Shown here one piece after another: positions 56,519-64,000 of a stretch of 64,000 nucleotides of DNA; within the stretch, counting starts at the first letter, position 1; every line of letters begins with the position of its first letter. Origin of the DNA: Enemella evansiae. Its GTDB lineage: Bacteria > Pseudomonadota > Alphaproteobacteria > Rhodobacterales > Rhodobacteraceae. The stretch spans positions 496,001 through 560,000 of the forward strand of contig JAFKDC010000001.1 in assembly GCA_017255395.1 (NCBI GenBank), written 5' to 3'. The position numbers were made by a program, and so were the translations under genes. The notes under the pieces are model-generated. The model did not search any database. It saw nothing but the letters and a program-made list of their open reading frames with translations, and had not been told where the DNA came from.

Positions 56519-59104
56519 CTAGTCCGCCCCGGGCTCCTGCGCGGACAGGCCGCTCATCGCGGATTTCAGCGACTCCGCCGAGAAGGGCTTTTGCACGATG
56601 GCGCAGGGCGGATAGGCCTCCTGCAGGTCGCTGGTCATACCGTAGCCCGTCGCCAGCACGAAGGGGATGCCGCGCTCTGCAAGGTGCTCGGCCACGGGAA
56701 GGCTCTGTTCGTCCTGCAGGTTCACGTCCAGCAGCGCGATGGTCGGGCTGTGCGCCTCCAGCCAGGACAGGGCGTCGGCGACAGAGCTGCAAATCTTGAC
56801 CTCGGCGGCGCCCATGTCCTCGAGGATCGCGGCGGCGTCCATCGCGATAATTAGCGCATCCTCCAGAACCAGAACCGGGCCGCTGAGGCGGAAATCGCCT
56901 GTTTGGCCGGTGACGATGGTCTGCGTGCGGGACGCTTCCTCGGTCTGCTCGGGCACGATCTGGGCGATGCAGTTCGGCGGTAGCCGGAAATGCGCCTCGA
57001 CGCCGGTCACCTTGTAGGAAATCTCGGCGTCGCCACGCAGCTCGTGCGGGATCGAGGTTTCGATGATCGTGGTGCCAAAGCCGCGCCGGGTCGGGGGCTG
57101 CACCGGCGGGCCGCCGCGTTCGACCCAGTCGATCAGCATGCCGCCGCTGCGGTCGACCTGAAGGGTCACGGCGATCGTCCCGGACTGGTCGCAAAGCGCG
57201 CCGTATTTGACGGAATTCGTGGCCATCTCGTGCAGGACAAGCGCCAGCGTCGTATAGGCGTTGGGCTGGATCATCGCATCCGGGCCGGTTACGCGGACGC
57301 GCCGGGACCCGGCCTGGGCATAGGCTTCGAACTCGCAGGCGATCAGCGCCTTCAGCGAGGTCGGTTCCCAGCGTTCAGCGGTCAGCTGGTCGTGCGCGCG
57401 GGCCAGCGCGTGGATGCGCCCGTCGAGGTTCCTGGTGAACTCTTCCAGCGTCGCCGCCGAACTGCGCGATTGCGAGACGAGGCCGCGCATCAGGTTCAGG
57501 ATGTTGCGCACCCGGTGGTTCAGTTCCGAGATCAGCAGGCTTTGCTGTTCCTGTGCGCGCTTGCGTTGCAGGTTCGCCGCGTCGGTGACCTTCAGGAAGA
57601 TCTCCAGCAGTGTCGTGCGCAACAGGTCGGCGGCATGGGTCTCTGCCGGGGTCCAGGGCGTCGACTTGCCGCGCACGGTTTCCTGCCAGGCTGCAAAGCT
57701 CTTGCGCGGGGTCAGGCGCACGCCGTTCGGGCCGACCTGCGCGGGCTTGGCCGGATCACCGGCCCATGTCTTCGCGGTATCGACCTGCTTTCTGACCAAC
57801 ACGAGGTAATCGCGCGGGCGGCGCGAGATCGGAATCGCCAGCAGCCCGGCGGTGCGCTCTTCGTAGTCGCGCGCGGGCTCGTGGATCTTGCCAAGGCAGT
57901 CGGTCGCAAAGACCTCTGACCCGATGGAGCGGTCGAGCATCCGCGCGATGGCAAGGAAATCCTCTTCGGTGGGCGTGATGCCGGTCGCGTGGAAGGACTC
58001 GTCGTGCATCAGCACCAGACCGTCGTGCGGGATGACGCTGGCGATTTCCTTGGACACCGACAGAAGCGAGGCGGTGATCGAGTCGCCGCTGGCCATATGG
58101 CCCATCAGCAGCGTCTGAAGCCGCGCGGTGTCGCGCTCGATCTCCTTCAGCTGCCGGTCGGCGTGGCGGCTGAGCTCGTAAGAGAACATATGCGCAAACA
58201 TCTCGATCGAGGTCCGGCGTTCGTAGTCGATGTAGCACGGGCTGTTGTGGTGGCAGGCAAACAGGCCCCAGAGTTCCCCGTCCTTCATGATCGAGACCGA
58301 CATCGAGGCCTGAACGCCCATGTTCCTGAGATACTCGATATGGATCGGAGAGACCGCGCGCGTGACCGCCAGCGACAGGTCCAGCGGCGCGCCGTCGATG
58401 CGGACACCGGGCAGCAGCCGCGCGCCGGGGTCGTCGACATCCGCGATCAGCCGCAAGAGCGACCGCTTGTACAGCGCGCGGGCCTGCGCCGGAATGTCCG
58501 AGGCCGGAAAATGCAGGCCGTCGTAGCGGCTTTGCCCGTCCAGCCGGGTCTCCGCGATCACAAGGCCGGACTGGTCGGGCTGAAACTGGTAGACCATGAC
58601 GCTGTCGAAGCCGCACAGCGATTGCAGCCCCTTGGCGGCGTCCCGGGCCAGCGTGCGCAGGTCGCGGTCGCGGCGCAGCGCCGAGATCTGCGGGTAGACC
58701 TCGGCCATCAGGTCGGAATTCCGGGTCTCGCGCTTGGGTTCGAACTCGATCAGCAGATGTGCGCCGCTTTCGTGGACGGATACGTCGAAGTTGCGGCCCG
58801 AGGCGCGCAGCACCACCCCGAACAGCCGCAGCGCGCCGTCGTGGGTTTCCAGCGCGCGCAGGTTGCGGCGAATCCGTTCGAAGCCGTCCGACACGATGAT
58901 CTCGTGCAGAGGGCGGCCCAGCACCGCCTCGTGTTCTATCCCGAGGATCTCGAACAGGTTATCAGAGGCGTGTTGCACGATCCAGTCGGCGGATACGGCG
59001 ATCAGGGCGCCGTAGCTTTGCACCCGGCCCAGCTGGTGGATCGGCTCGCGGTCGCAATTCGTCAGGTCGGCGGGACCGACCGGCGTGGGGGTGGCGTCAT
59101 TCAT
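56519..59104 (-). CDS. bphP: bacteriophytochrome HWE histidine kinase with C-terminal receiver
   Basis: Red/far-red photoreceptor of 861 residues. PAS with biliverdin-attachment Cys17 (LTNCDREPIHQLGRVQSYGA); GAF (about 140-305) with FPASDIPAQAR; PHY (about 320-500) with the tongue motif PRKSF; HWE-type kinase (about 520-720) with ELNHRVRNILNLM, HEMATNSVKYGAL and the W-x-E signature in DWVERGG; and a receiver (about 735-855) with phospho-acceptor Asp in IALLDVNLQDE. HWE kinases often feed general stress signalling in alphaproteobacteria. No separate response regulator is adjacent. ATG overlaps the bphO stop (ATGA). Confidence 0.95.
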   Translation of the reverse strand: MNDATPTPVGPADLTNCDREPIHQLGRVQSYGALIAVSADWIVQHASDNLFEILGIEHEAVLGRPLHEIIVSDGFERIRRNLRALETHDGALRLFGVVLRASGRNFDVSVHESGAHLLIEFEPKRETRNSDLMAEVYPQISALRRDRDLRTLARDAAKGLQSLCGFDSVMVYQFQPDQSGLVIAETRLDGQSRYDGLHFPASDIPAQARALYKRSLLRLIADVDDPGARLLPGVRIDGAPLDLSLAVTRAVSPIHIEYLRNMGVQASMSVSIMKDGELWGLFACHHNSPCYIDYERRTSIEMFAHMFSYELSRHADRQLKEIERDTARLQTLLMGHMASGDSITASLLSVSKEIASVIPHDGLVLMHDESFHATGITPTEEDFLAIARMLDRSIGSEVFATDCLGKIHEPARDYEERTAGLLAIPISRRPRDYLVLVRKQVDTAKTWAGDPAKPAQVGPNGVRLTPRKSFAAWQETVRGKSTPWTPAETHAADLLRTTLLEIFLKVTDAANLQRKRAQEQQSLLISELNHRVRNILNLMRGLVSQSRSSAATLEEFTRNLDGRIHALARAHDQLTAERWEPTSLKALIACEFEAYAQAGSRRVRVTGPDAMIQPNAYTTLALVLHEMATNSVKYGALCDQSGTIAVTLQVDRSGGMLIDWVERGGPPVQPPTRRGFGTTIIETSIPHELRGDAEISYKVTGVEAHFRLPPNCIAQIVPEQTEEASRTQTIVTGQTGDFRLSGPVLVLEDALIIAMDAAAILEDMGAAEVKICSSVADALSWLEAHSPTIALLDVNLQDEQSLPVAEHLAERGIPFVLATGYGMTSDLQEAYPPCAIVQKPFSAESLKSAMSGLSAQEPGAD

Positions 59105-59652
59105 GGCTGGTCCTCGATGCTGCCATGGCCGTCACAGGCCTCATAAGCCGCAGCGGCGAAGATATCGAAGCCCCTCCGCACGTCAATTTCTAACCGTGCC
59201 GCATGGGCGCTATTCAGCGCGACACGGTCCAAAGCAGCGCAAACCCGCTGCCATTCTGCCGTGGCGGGCGGCGCCCGGAAATACATCGGCAGGGTCACAT
59301 CGGGCATCTCGTCAAGCAGGCGCCTGCGCAGGACCTCCGTCCCCAGCCGCGAGCCCAGAACGAGGTAATCGACGGCCAAAGGGTCAAGCGGCGGCGGGTC
59401 CTGCGGCGTATCGGTCCGGGGGCCGAGGTCGCGGTCCAGCCGGTCCAGTAGGTCAAGGGTGATCTGGCGCGAGATCTGCGCGGCGGCGGGGACGCGAGCG
59501 GCGACCAGCGTTGCAAAGGCCTGCCGCTGTGCGCAGAGGAAGCCCCGCAGCCCCTGCCCGAGGTCCGCGGTCAGCGGCGCAAAGGCGGCCTCTGCCGCCT
59601 CGTGCTGTGGCGCTGTGGCCCGGCGCAGGTGGTGGCGGAACCCGCTGCGCAT
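59101..59652 (-). CDS. bphO: biliverdin-producing haem oxygenase
   Basis: 183 residues, BphO-type haem oxygenase: LRRATAPQHEAAEAAF carries the proximal His at its usual place near the N-terminus; VDYLVLGSRLGTEVLRRR matches the distal helix with conserved Gly residues. It opens haem to biliverdin, the chromophore of the coupled phytochrome. ATG 59652 sits just before the conserved start; the frame continues upstream to a TTG at 59733 through a proline-rich, unconserved stretch. A perfect inverted repeat lies 200 bp upstream. Confidence 0.88.
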   Translation of the reverse strand: MRSGFRHHLRRATAPQHEAAEAAFAPLTADLGQGLRGFLCAQRQAFATLVAARVPAAAQISRQITLDLLDRLDRDLGPRTDTPQDPPPLDPLAVDYLVLGSRLGTEVLRRRLLDEMPDVTLPMYFRAPPATAEWQRVCAALDRVALNSAHAARLEIDVRRGFDIFAAAAYEACDGHGSIEDQP

Positions 59653-59851
59653 GGCTGCCCCGGCTGTATCGGGCGTGACGGCTGGGCTGGTCGCAGGGGA
59701 GGGATGGGGGAGCGGTAGGCTAAACGGCTTCAATAGGGACCTGATCCAGGGGGCAAGGCCCCACTTGCCCGAGGATGGATGAGACGGCGCGGCTGTTCGG
59801 ACGTGGCCGCGCGCCAGCGTTCGGTGGCAAAGGTTAGGGCGGTATGTGCGG

Positions 59852-59872
59852 TTGACAATGGATGATTGTCAA
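59852..59872. promoter_or_regulatory. perfect 8-bp inverted repeat upstream of bphO
   Basis: TTGACAAT, 5-nt spacer, ATTGTCAA. It is AT-rich in a GC-rich genome and lies between matR (its stop is 57 nt away) and bphO (200 nt). It has the form of a dimeric regulator operator; a weak 3' hairpin for matR is the alternative. Confidence 0.5.
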
Positions 59873-59928
59873 ATATTCCGCGGCGGAAACCGAAAACGGT
59901 TTTCCGGTCTCGCCGGTTTGCGACCGGA

Positions 59929-60582
59929 TTATTCCGCCGCCTTGAGCATGCCCACCAGCCGGTGGAACTTTTCACCCTGCACGGCGACATGGGCGCGCAT
60001 GACATCCGCCGCGCGGGCGCCATCCTGCGCCGCCAGCGTCTTTACCACCTCTTCGTGTTCCGCCATGGATTGCTGCAACCGGCCCCGGGCGCGCAGTTGC
60101 ATGCGGCGGAAGGGTTGCAGGCGGCGTTGCAGCCGCTTGGCCTCCTGTTCCAGAAAGGCATTGCCCGACTGCGCGTAGATCAGCGCGTGGAACCGTTCGT
60201 TGGCGCTGTAATAGGCGCCGTGGTCCTGCGCGGCGACGGCAAGGGCGCATTCCGCGTTGATCGCGTCCAGTTGTGCCAGCGCCTGATCGGATATCCGGGC
60301 GGTGGCGAGCCGGGCGCAGACCGCTTCCAGTTCCGCCATGACCTCGAACATTTCCAGCAGTTCGACCGGCCCGGGCTGGCGGACAAAGACGCCACGGCGC
60401 GGGATCTGCTCTGTCAGGCCCGTCAGCGCAAGCCGCTGCAAGGCCTCGCGGACCGGTGTGCGCGAGACCTCGAATCGCTCGGCCAGCTGCACCTCGTCCA
60501 GCCGCGCGCCGTCCGGGAAGGTGCCGTCGAAGATCAGCCCCTCTATGGTGTCGGCGATGATGTCGGATCTCTTGCGCTCCAT
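59929..60582 (-). CDS. matR: GntR/FCD-family regulator, probable malonate regulator
   Basis: 217 residues: N-terminal winged helix (DTIEGLIFDGTFPDGARLDEVQLAERFEVSRTPVREALQRLALTGLTEQIPRRGVFV) and C-terminal FCD ligand domain with metal-type residues (NERFHALIYAQSGN, EHEEVVKTLAAQDGARAADVMRAH). Divergent from a malonate-type TRAP operon, with a GTATAC palindrome between. Identification as MatR rests on this context and the operator. ATG 60582 fits the usual N-terminus. Confidence 0.85.
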   Translation of the reverse strand: MERKRSDIIADTIEGLIFDGTFPDGARLDEVQLAERFEVSRTPVREALQRLALTGLTEQIPRRGVFVRQPGPVELLEMFEVMAELEAVCARLATARISDQALAQLDAINAECALAVAAQDHGAYYSANERFHALIYAQSGNAFLEQEAKRLQRRLQPFRRMQLRARGRLQQSMAEHEEVVKTLAAQDGARAADVMRAHVAVQGEKFHRLVGMLKAAE

Positions 60583-60626
60583 GGGGATCAGGATGCACGA
60601 AACGCCTGTGAACGCAACAGCGGCAT

Positions 60627-60649
60627 TCTTGTATACAAAAACATTGACA
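60627..60649 (+). promoter_or_regulatory. MatR-like operator and possible -35 of matP
   Basis: TCTTGTATACA at 60627-60637, containing the perfect palindrome TTGTATACAA (60629-60638), typical of FCD-type GntR regulators. From memory it matches the MatR site described in Rhizobium leguminosarum (TCTTGTATACACGA). TTGACA at 60644-60649 could be the -35; no clear -10 is seen at 17 nt. Confidence 0.65.
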
Positions 60650-60712
60650 GCGTGTGCATGGGCTGCCACCGTTTGGGTAGTCCGGGGAATCCGGCACCAA
60701 GGGAGGAACATC

Positions 60713-61693
60713 ATGAAACTGTCTTTGACCGCCTCTGTGGCGGCTCTTGCGCTATGTGCGGCGGCCACCCAGGCCGAGGAGCTGCGCCTGTCGCACCAGT
60801 GGTCCACCAGCGACGTCCGCCACGAGGTCGCCCAGATGGTCGCCGACGAGGTGGCCGCCGCCGGTGTCGATCTCGAAATCAAGATTTTCCCGTCCGGCTC
60901 GCTGTTCAAGGCGCGCGAGCAATACACGCCGCTGTCGCGCGGTCAGCTGGACATGACCGTGCTGCCGCTGTCCTACGCGGGCGGCCAGCGGCCCGCCTAC
61001 AACCTGACCCTGATGCCCGGACTGGTGAAGAACCACGACCACGCCGCGCGCATGAACGACAGCCCGTTCATGGAAGCGCTCGAAGGCATCATGGCCGAGG
61101 ATGACGTCAAGGTGCTGGTGCACGGCTACCTCGCCGGCGGCTTTGCCGGGACCGAGGAATGCATCACCGCGCCCGACAACATGCAAGGCAAGCAGACCCG
61201 CGCTGCGGGCAAGGCCTTCGAACAGATGCTGGCGGGTGCCGGGGCCTCCATCGCCTCGATGGCCTCGTCCGAGATCTACAACGCCATGCAGACCGGCGTT
61301 CTGGACGCGGCCAACACCTCGTCTTCGTCCTTCGTCAGCTACCGCATCTACGAGCAGGTGGCCTGCTACACGCCTGCGGGCGACTACGCGCTGTGGTTCA
61401 TGTACCAGCCCCTGCTGATGAACAAGACCACCTTCGACAACCTCAGCGAAGAGCAGCAGGCGGCGCTGATGGCGGCCTCTGAAAAGGCGCAGGCCTATTA
61501 CCTCGAAGAGGCCAAGAAGGAAGACGCGGCCTCGGCGCAGGTTTTCAAGGATGCCGGTGTCGAGATCGCCCAGATGAGCGCCGAGGACTTCGACAAGTGG
61601 CGCGCGCTGGCGCAGGAAACGTCCTACAAGGCCTTCGTCGAGGAAACCCCCGACGGCCAGACGCTGCTGGACCTCGCCCTCTCGGTCGAGTGA
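60713..61693 (+). CDS. matP: TRAP transporter solute-binding protein, probable malonate
   Basis: 326-residue periplasmic DctP-type binding protein with signal peptide (KLSLTASVAALALCAAATQA). Mature start EELRLSHQWSTSDVRHEVAQ; IFPSGSLFKAREQYTPLSRGQLDM contains the conserved Arg-binding region; MASSEIYNAMQTGVLDAANTSSSSF is the DctP signature. Ribosome-binding site AGGGAGGAACATC. First gene of a matPQM-matA operon; malonate specificity is inferred from the downstream malonyl-CoA decarboxylase and the divergent MatR-type regulator. Confidence 0.9.
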   Translation: MKLSLTASVAALALCAAATQAEELRLSHQWSTSDVRHEVAQMVADEVAAAGVDLEIKIFPSGSLFKAREQYTPLSRGQLDMTVLPLSYAGGQRPAYNLTLMPGLVKNHDHAARMNDSPFMEALEGIMAEDDVKVLVHGYLAGGFAGTEECITAPDNMQGKQTRAAGKAFEQMLAGAGASIASMASSEIYNAMQTGVLDAANTSSSSFVSYRIYEQVACYTPAGDYALWFMYQPLLMNKTTFDNLSEEQQAALMAASEKAQAYYLEEAKKEDAASAQVFKDAGVEIAQMSAEDFDKWRALAQETSYKAFVEETPDGQTLLDLALSVE

Positions 61694-61752
61694 TCCATCC
61701 GGGGCGGCACGCTGGGGCCGCCCCACCCAATCCATGAATTCAGGAGGTGGCC

Positions 61753-62412
61753 ATGTCAGGCCAGGTATCGGCCGCGGCGGCTCCGACCGGCGGCAATCCG
61801 TTTCTGCGCGCGGTGGCGGCGATCAGTACCGTCGCGGGCTGGGCCTCGGCGGCGATGGTCGTCGCGGCGGTGGGCATCACCTGCCAGATGATCTGGGTGC
61901 GCTTCGTGCTGAACGGCTCGACCGTCTGGCAGACCGAGATGGTGGTCTATCTTGTCATCGCCGCGACGCTGGTGGGGCTGCCCTACGTCCAGCGCCTGCG
62001 CGGTCACGTCAACGTCGACCTCGTGCCGCTGGCCCTGCCGCCCCGCGCGCGCAAGGGCATGGCGGTGCTGACCCTGTCGCTGTCCATCGCGGTGGTCGGG
62101 GTGATGCTCTTCTACGGCTTCGAGTTCTGGCACTTCGCGTGGGACCGGGGCTGGAAGTCCGACACCGTCTGGGGCGTGCGCCTGTGGATTCCCTACATGG
62201 CGCTGCCCGTGGGCTTTGGCCTGTTCCTGCTGCAACTGGTGGCCGACCTGATCGCGCTGCTGTTGAACGTCGATAAACCCTTTGGCCTGCAAGACGACGT
62301 CACACTGACAGAGCGCGCCGACCTCGACCCGGCGACAGAGGGCGCGATGGACGATCCCGCCGACCGGGCGCGCGCCGCGCAGGACTTCTCCGATACGAAA
62401 GGATCCCGCTGA
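61753..62412 (+). CDS. matQ: TRAP transporter small permease, probable malonate
   Basis: 219-residue DctQ-type protein with four membrane helices (about 22-45, 55-75, 98-118, 140-165): RFVLNGSTVWQTEMVVYLVIAATLVGLPYVQRLRGHVNVDL is the conserved DctQ core. It has a longer than usual acidic cytosolic tail (about 175-219). Start ATG 61753 follows CAGGAGGTGGCC; a GTG two codons earlier is in frame. TGATG overlap with matM. Confidence 0.9.
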   Translation: MSGQVSAAAAPTGGNPFLRAVAAISTVAGWASAAMVVAAVGITCQMIWVRFVLNGSTVWQTEMVVYLVIAATLVGLPYVQRLRGHVNVDLVPLALPPRARKGMAVLTLSLSIAVVGVMLFYGFEFWHFAWDRGWKSDTVWGVRLWIPYMALPVGFGLFLLQLVADLIALLLNVDKPFGLQDDVTLTERADLDPATEGAMDDPADRARAAQDFSDTKGSR

Positions 62413-63728
62413 TGGACCCGCTTGTTCTGGGACTGCTGGTCGCGCTGGCCACCATTCTCGTCCTGTTTTCCGGCGTGTCGGTGGCGGTTGGCCTGCTGAT
62501 CGTGTCGGCTGGCTTCCTGATCGTCTTCGACGGCGTCCGGTCGCTGGAACTGATGCCGGAAATCTTCTTCGGCAAGCTCGACAGCTTTGCGCTGCTGTCG
62601 ATCCCGATGTTCATCATCATGGGCGCCTCGATTGCCTCGACCCGCGCGGGCGCGGATCTGTACGAGGCGCTGGAACGCTGGCTGACCCGGGTGCCGGGCG
62701 GGCTGGTGATTTCCAACCTCGGCGCCTGCGCGCTGTTCGCGGCGATGAGCGGCAGCTCCCCGGCGACCTGTGCGGCCATCGGCAAGATGGGCATCCCCGA
62801 GATGCGCAAGCGCGGCTATCCCGACGGCGTCGCGGCGGGCTCCATCGCGGCGGGCGGCACGCTGGGCATCCTGATCCCGCCCTCGGTCACCATGATCGTC
62901 TACGGCATCGCGACCGAGACCTCGATCGGGCGGCTGTTCCTTGCGGGCGTGGTGCCGGGCTTCATGCTGATGATGCTCTTCATGGCGTGGTCGCTCTATT
63001 CCACCGCCCGCTCGGGCGAGCGCGACAAGCTGACCGCGCGCAGCTATAGCTGGGGGGAACGGTTCGAGATCCTGCCCCGCGTCGTGCCCTTCCTCGTGAT
63101 CATCCTCGGCGTCCTTTACGCCATGTACGGCGGCATCGCGACGCCCTCTGAAACCGCCGCCGTGGGGGCGCTGCTCTGCCTGCTGATCGCCATGGTGATC
63201 TATCAATTGTGGTCGCCCCGGTCGCTGTGGGTGGTCCTGCGCGACTCGACCCGCGAAAGCGTGATGATCCTCTTCATCATCGCCGCCGCCGGGGTCTTCA
63301 GCTACATGCTGTCGTCGCTCTTCATCACCCAGTCCATTGCCGCGTGGATCGGAGAGCTTGAGGTCAACCGCTGGGTGCTGATGGCGGCGGTGAACGTCTT
63401 CCTGCTGATCGCCGGCTTCTTCCTGCCGCCGGTGGCGGTGATCCTGATGGCGGCGCCGATCCTGCTGCCGATCATCCAGACCGCCGGGTTCGACCCCATC
63501 TGGTTCGCGGTGATCCTGACCATCAACATGGAGATCGGCCTGATCTCTCCACCCGTGGGCCTGAACCTCTACGTGATCAACGGCATCGCGCCGGACATCT
63601 CGCTGAAAACCATCCTCAAAGGCTCTTTGCCCTTCGTCGCCTGCATGGTCGTGGCCATCCTGCTTCTGTGCTTCTTCCCGGGGGTGGCGACATGGCTGCC
63701 CGACCTCGTGATGGGACCGGGCGTATGA
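62412..63728 (+). CDS. matM: TRAP transporter large permease, probable malonate
   Basis: 438-residue DctM-type permease, about 12 spans. Conserved segments: SIPMFIIMGASIASTRAGADLYEALERWL, AAMSGSSPATCAAIGKMGIPEMRKRGYPDGVAAGSIAAGGTLGILIPPS, TPSETAAVGALLCL, MEIGLISPPVGLNLYVINGIAP. Forms the Na+-coupled import channel with MatQ. Its stop overlaps the matA ATG (ATGA). Confidence 0.93.
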   Translation: MDPLVLGLLVALATILVLFSGVSVAVGLLIVSAGFLIVFDGVRSLELMPEIFFGKLDSFALLSIPMFIIMGASIASTRAGADLYEALERWLTRVPGGLVISNLGACALFAAMSGSSPATCAAIGKMGIPEMRKRGYPDGVAAGSIAAGGTLGILIPPSVTMIVYGIATETSIGRLFLAGVVPGFMLMMLFMAWSLYSTARSGERDKLTARSYSWGERFEILPRVVPFLVIILGVLYAMYGGIATPSETAAVGALLCLLIAMVIYQLWSPRSLWVVLRDSTRESVMILFIIAAAGVFSYMLSSLFITQSIAAWIGELEVNRWVLMAAVNVFLLIAGFFLPPVAVILMAAPILLPIIQTAGFDPIWFAVILTINMEIGLISPPVGLNLYVINGIAPDISLKTILKGSLPFVACMVVAILLLCFFPGVATWLPDLVMGPGV

Positions 63729-64000
63729 GCATCCTCGCCGACCTTCTGAACACGGTCTTCGAGCGGCGCTATCGCTTCGGCCTTGCCCGGCAGGATGACC
63801 GGCCCTTCGAGGATCTGACCGCCGACCTGATCGGCGCCACCGGAGAGGTCACCGGGCAGGCCGTCGCGCGCCAGCTGCTGGACCGCTACGAAGGCTGGTC
63901 CGACGCGGACAGGCTGGCCTTCTTCCGCCACCTCGCGACGGCCATGGACGTTCAGCCAGAGGCGGTACGCACCGCGCTCGCCGCCTATGAAGAGGCGCCC
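63725..64000 (+). CDS. matA: malonyl-CoA decarboxylase, 5' part (cut by window end)
   Basis: The 92 visible residues match the helical N-terminal domain of malonyl-CoA decarboxylase: SILADLLNTVFERRYRFGLA, then ATGEVTGQAVARQLLDRYEGWSDADRLAFFRHLATAMDVQPEAV. The enzyme decarboxylates malonyl-CoA to acetyl-CoA; in matPQMAB-type loci a malonyl-CoA synthetase (MatB) would follow. The catalytic GNAT-like domain is outside the window. Coupled to matM by a 4-nt overlap. Confidence 0.82.
   Translation, partial: MSILADLLNTVFERRYRFGLARQDDRPFEDLTADLIGATGEVTGQAVARQLLDRYEGWSDADRLAFFRHLATAMDVQPEAVRTALAAYEEAP

Overview
The window is about 68% GC and packed with genes, with no rRNA, tRNA, insertion sequence, prophage or CRISPR array that I could see. 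Family content points to an alphaproteobacterium of the Rhodobacteraceae (Roseobacter group): a pcaQ/pobA/pcaCHG cluster, a MatPQM-type TRAP transporter next to malonyl-CoA decarboxylase, ctaG-linked caa3 oxidase, YqgE, ClpS, DUF2927 and ExoD proteins, and many ATGA or TGATG gene overlaps. The genus cannot be fixed from this sequence.

Layout. 1-8.5 kb: 3' part of an RND efflux permease, a DsbD-N-like secreted protein, YqgE, Sua5-type tRNA threonylcarbamoyladenylate synthase, and an acyl-CoA dehydrogenase coupled to an MBL hydrolase. 8.8-10.1 kb: dtd coupled to a PfkB kinase. 10.2-18.1 kb: a membrane-stress-like island with a zinc-ribbon membrane protein, a small secreted protein, an SPFH-GYF protein, a DUF2927 lipoprotein, TelA, two XpaC-like proteins and two very small membrane proteins. 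One of these is a 29-codon gene lying 3 nt before xpaC. 18.2-25.6 kb: RNA modification (rluB, tadA-rluE), a ClpP-fold/PAN secreted protein, hemF, an atypical SDR, an RsmC-like methyltransferase and clpS. 25.6-28.9 kb: HAD phosphatase, D-Ala-D-Ala carboxypeptidase with SPOR domain, YbjN. 29-34 kb: 4-hydroxybenzoate/protocatechuate catabolism with a BKACE enzyme at the operon end. 34-42.4 kb: two copies of a DUF898 membrane protein + M48 protease module, separated by an EamA exporter and etfBA. 42.5-49.9 kb: smc, a small lipoprotein, parC, an SH3 protein. 49.9-56.2 kb: a caa3 oxidase operon (ctaC, fused ctaDE, small membrane protein, ctaG, tri-heme cytochrome c, exoD), all overlapping by 4 nt. 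56.5-59.7 kb: bphO-bphP. 59.9-64 kb: malonate locus matR / matPQM-matA, running off the end.

Working together. 4-hydroxybenzoate is hydroxylated by PobA, ring-cleaved by PcaHG and decarboxylated by PcaC. The lactonising enzyme PcaB, the lactonase PcaD and the CoA transferase are not in this cluster, and BKACE could supply an acetyl-CoA-dependent exit from beta-ketoadipate. Malonate would be imported by MatPQM and decarboxylated as malonyl-CoA by MatA under MatR. ETF would link the acyl-CoA dehydrogenase to the quinone pool. BphO supplies biliverdin to the BphP photoreceptor kinase.

Most notable signals: (1) the TelA/XpaC/SPFH island with its hidden mini-gene; (2) a dispersed 3' intergenic element (CTTCTTCT, a short spacer, then AAATAC or AAATAT) seen at least six times in the window; (3) a caa3 oxidase whose K-channel lysine and D-channel asparagine pair are both substituted; (4) the duplicated DUF898-M48 module; (5) a palindromic operator upstream of matP matching the MatR site as I remember it.
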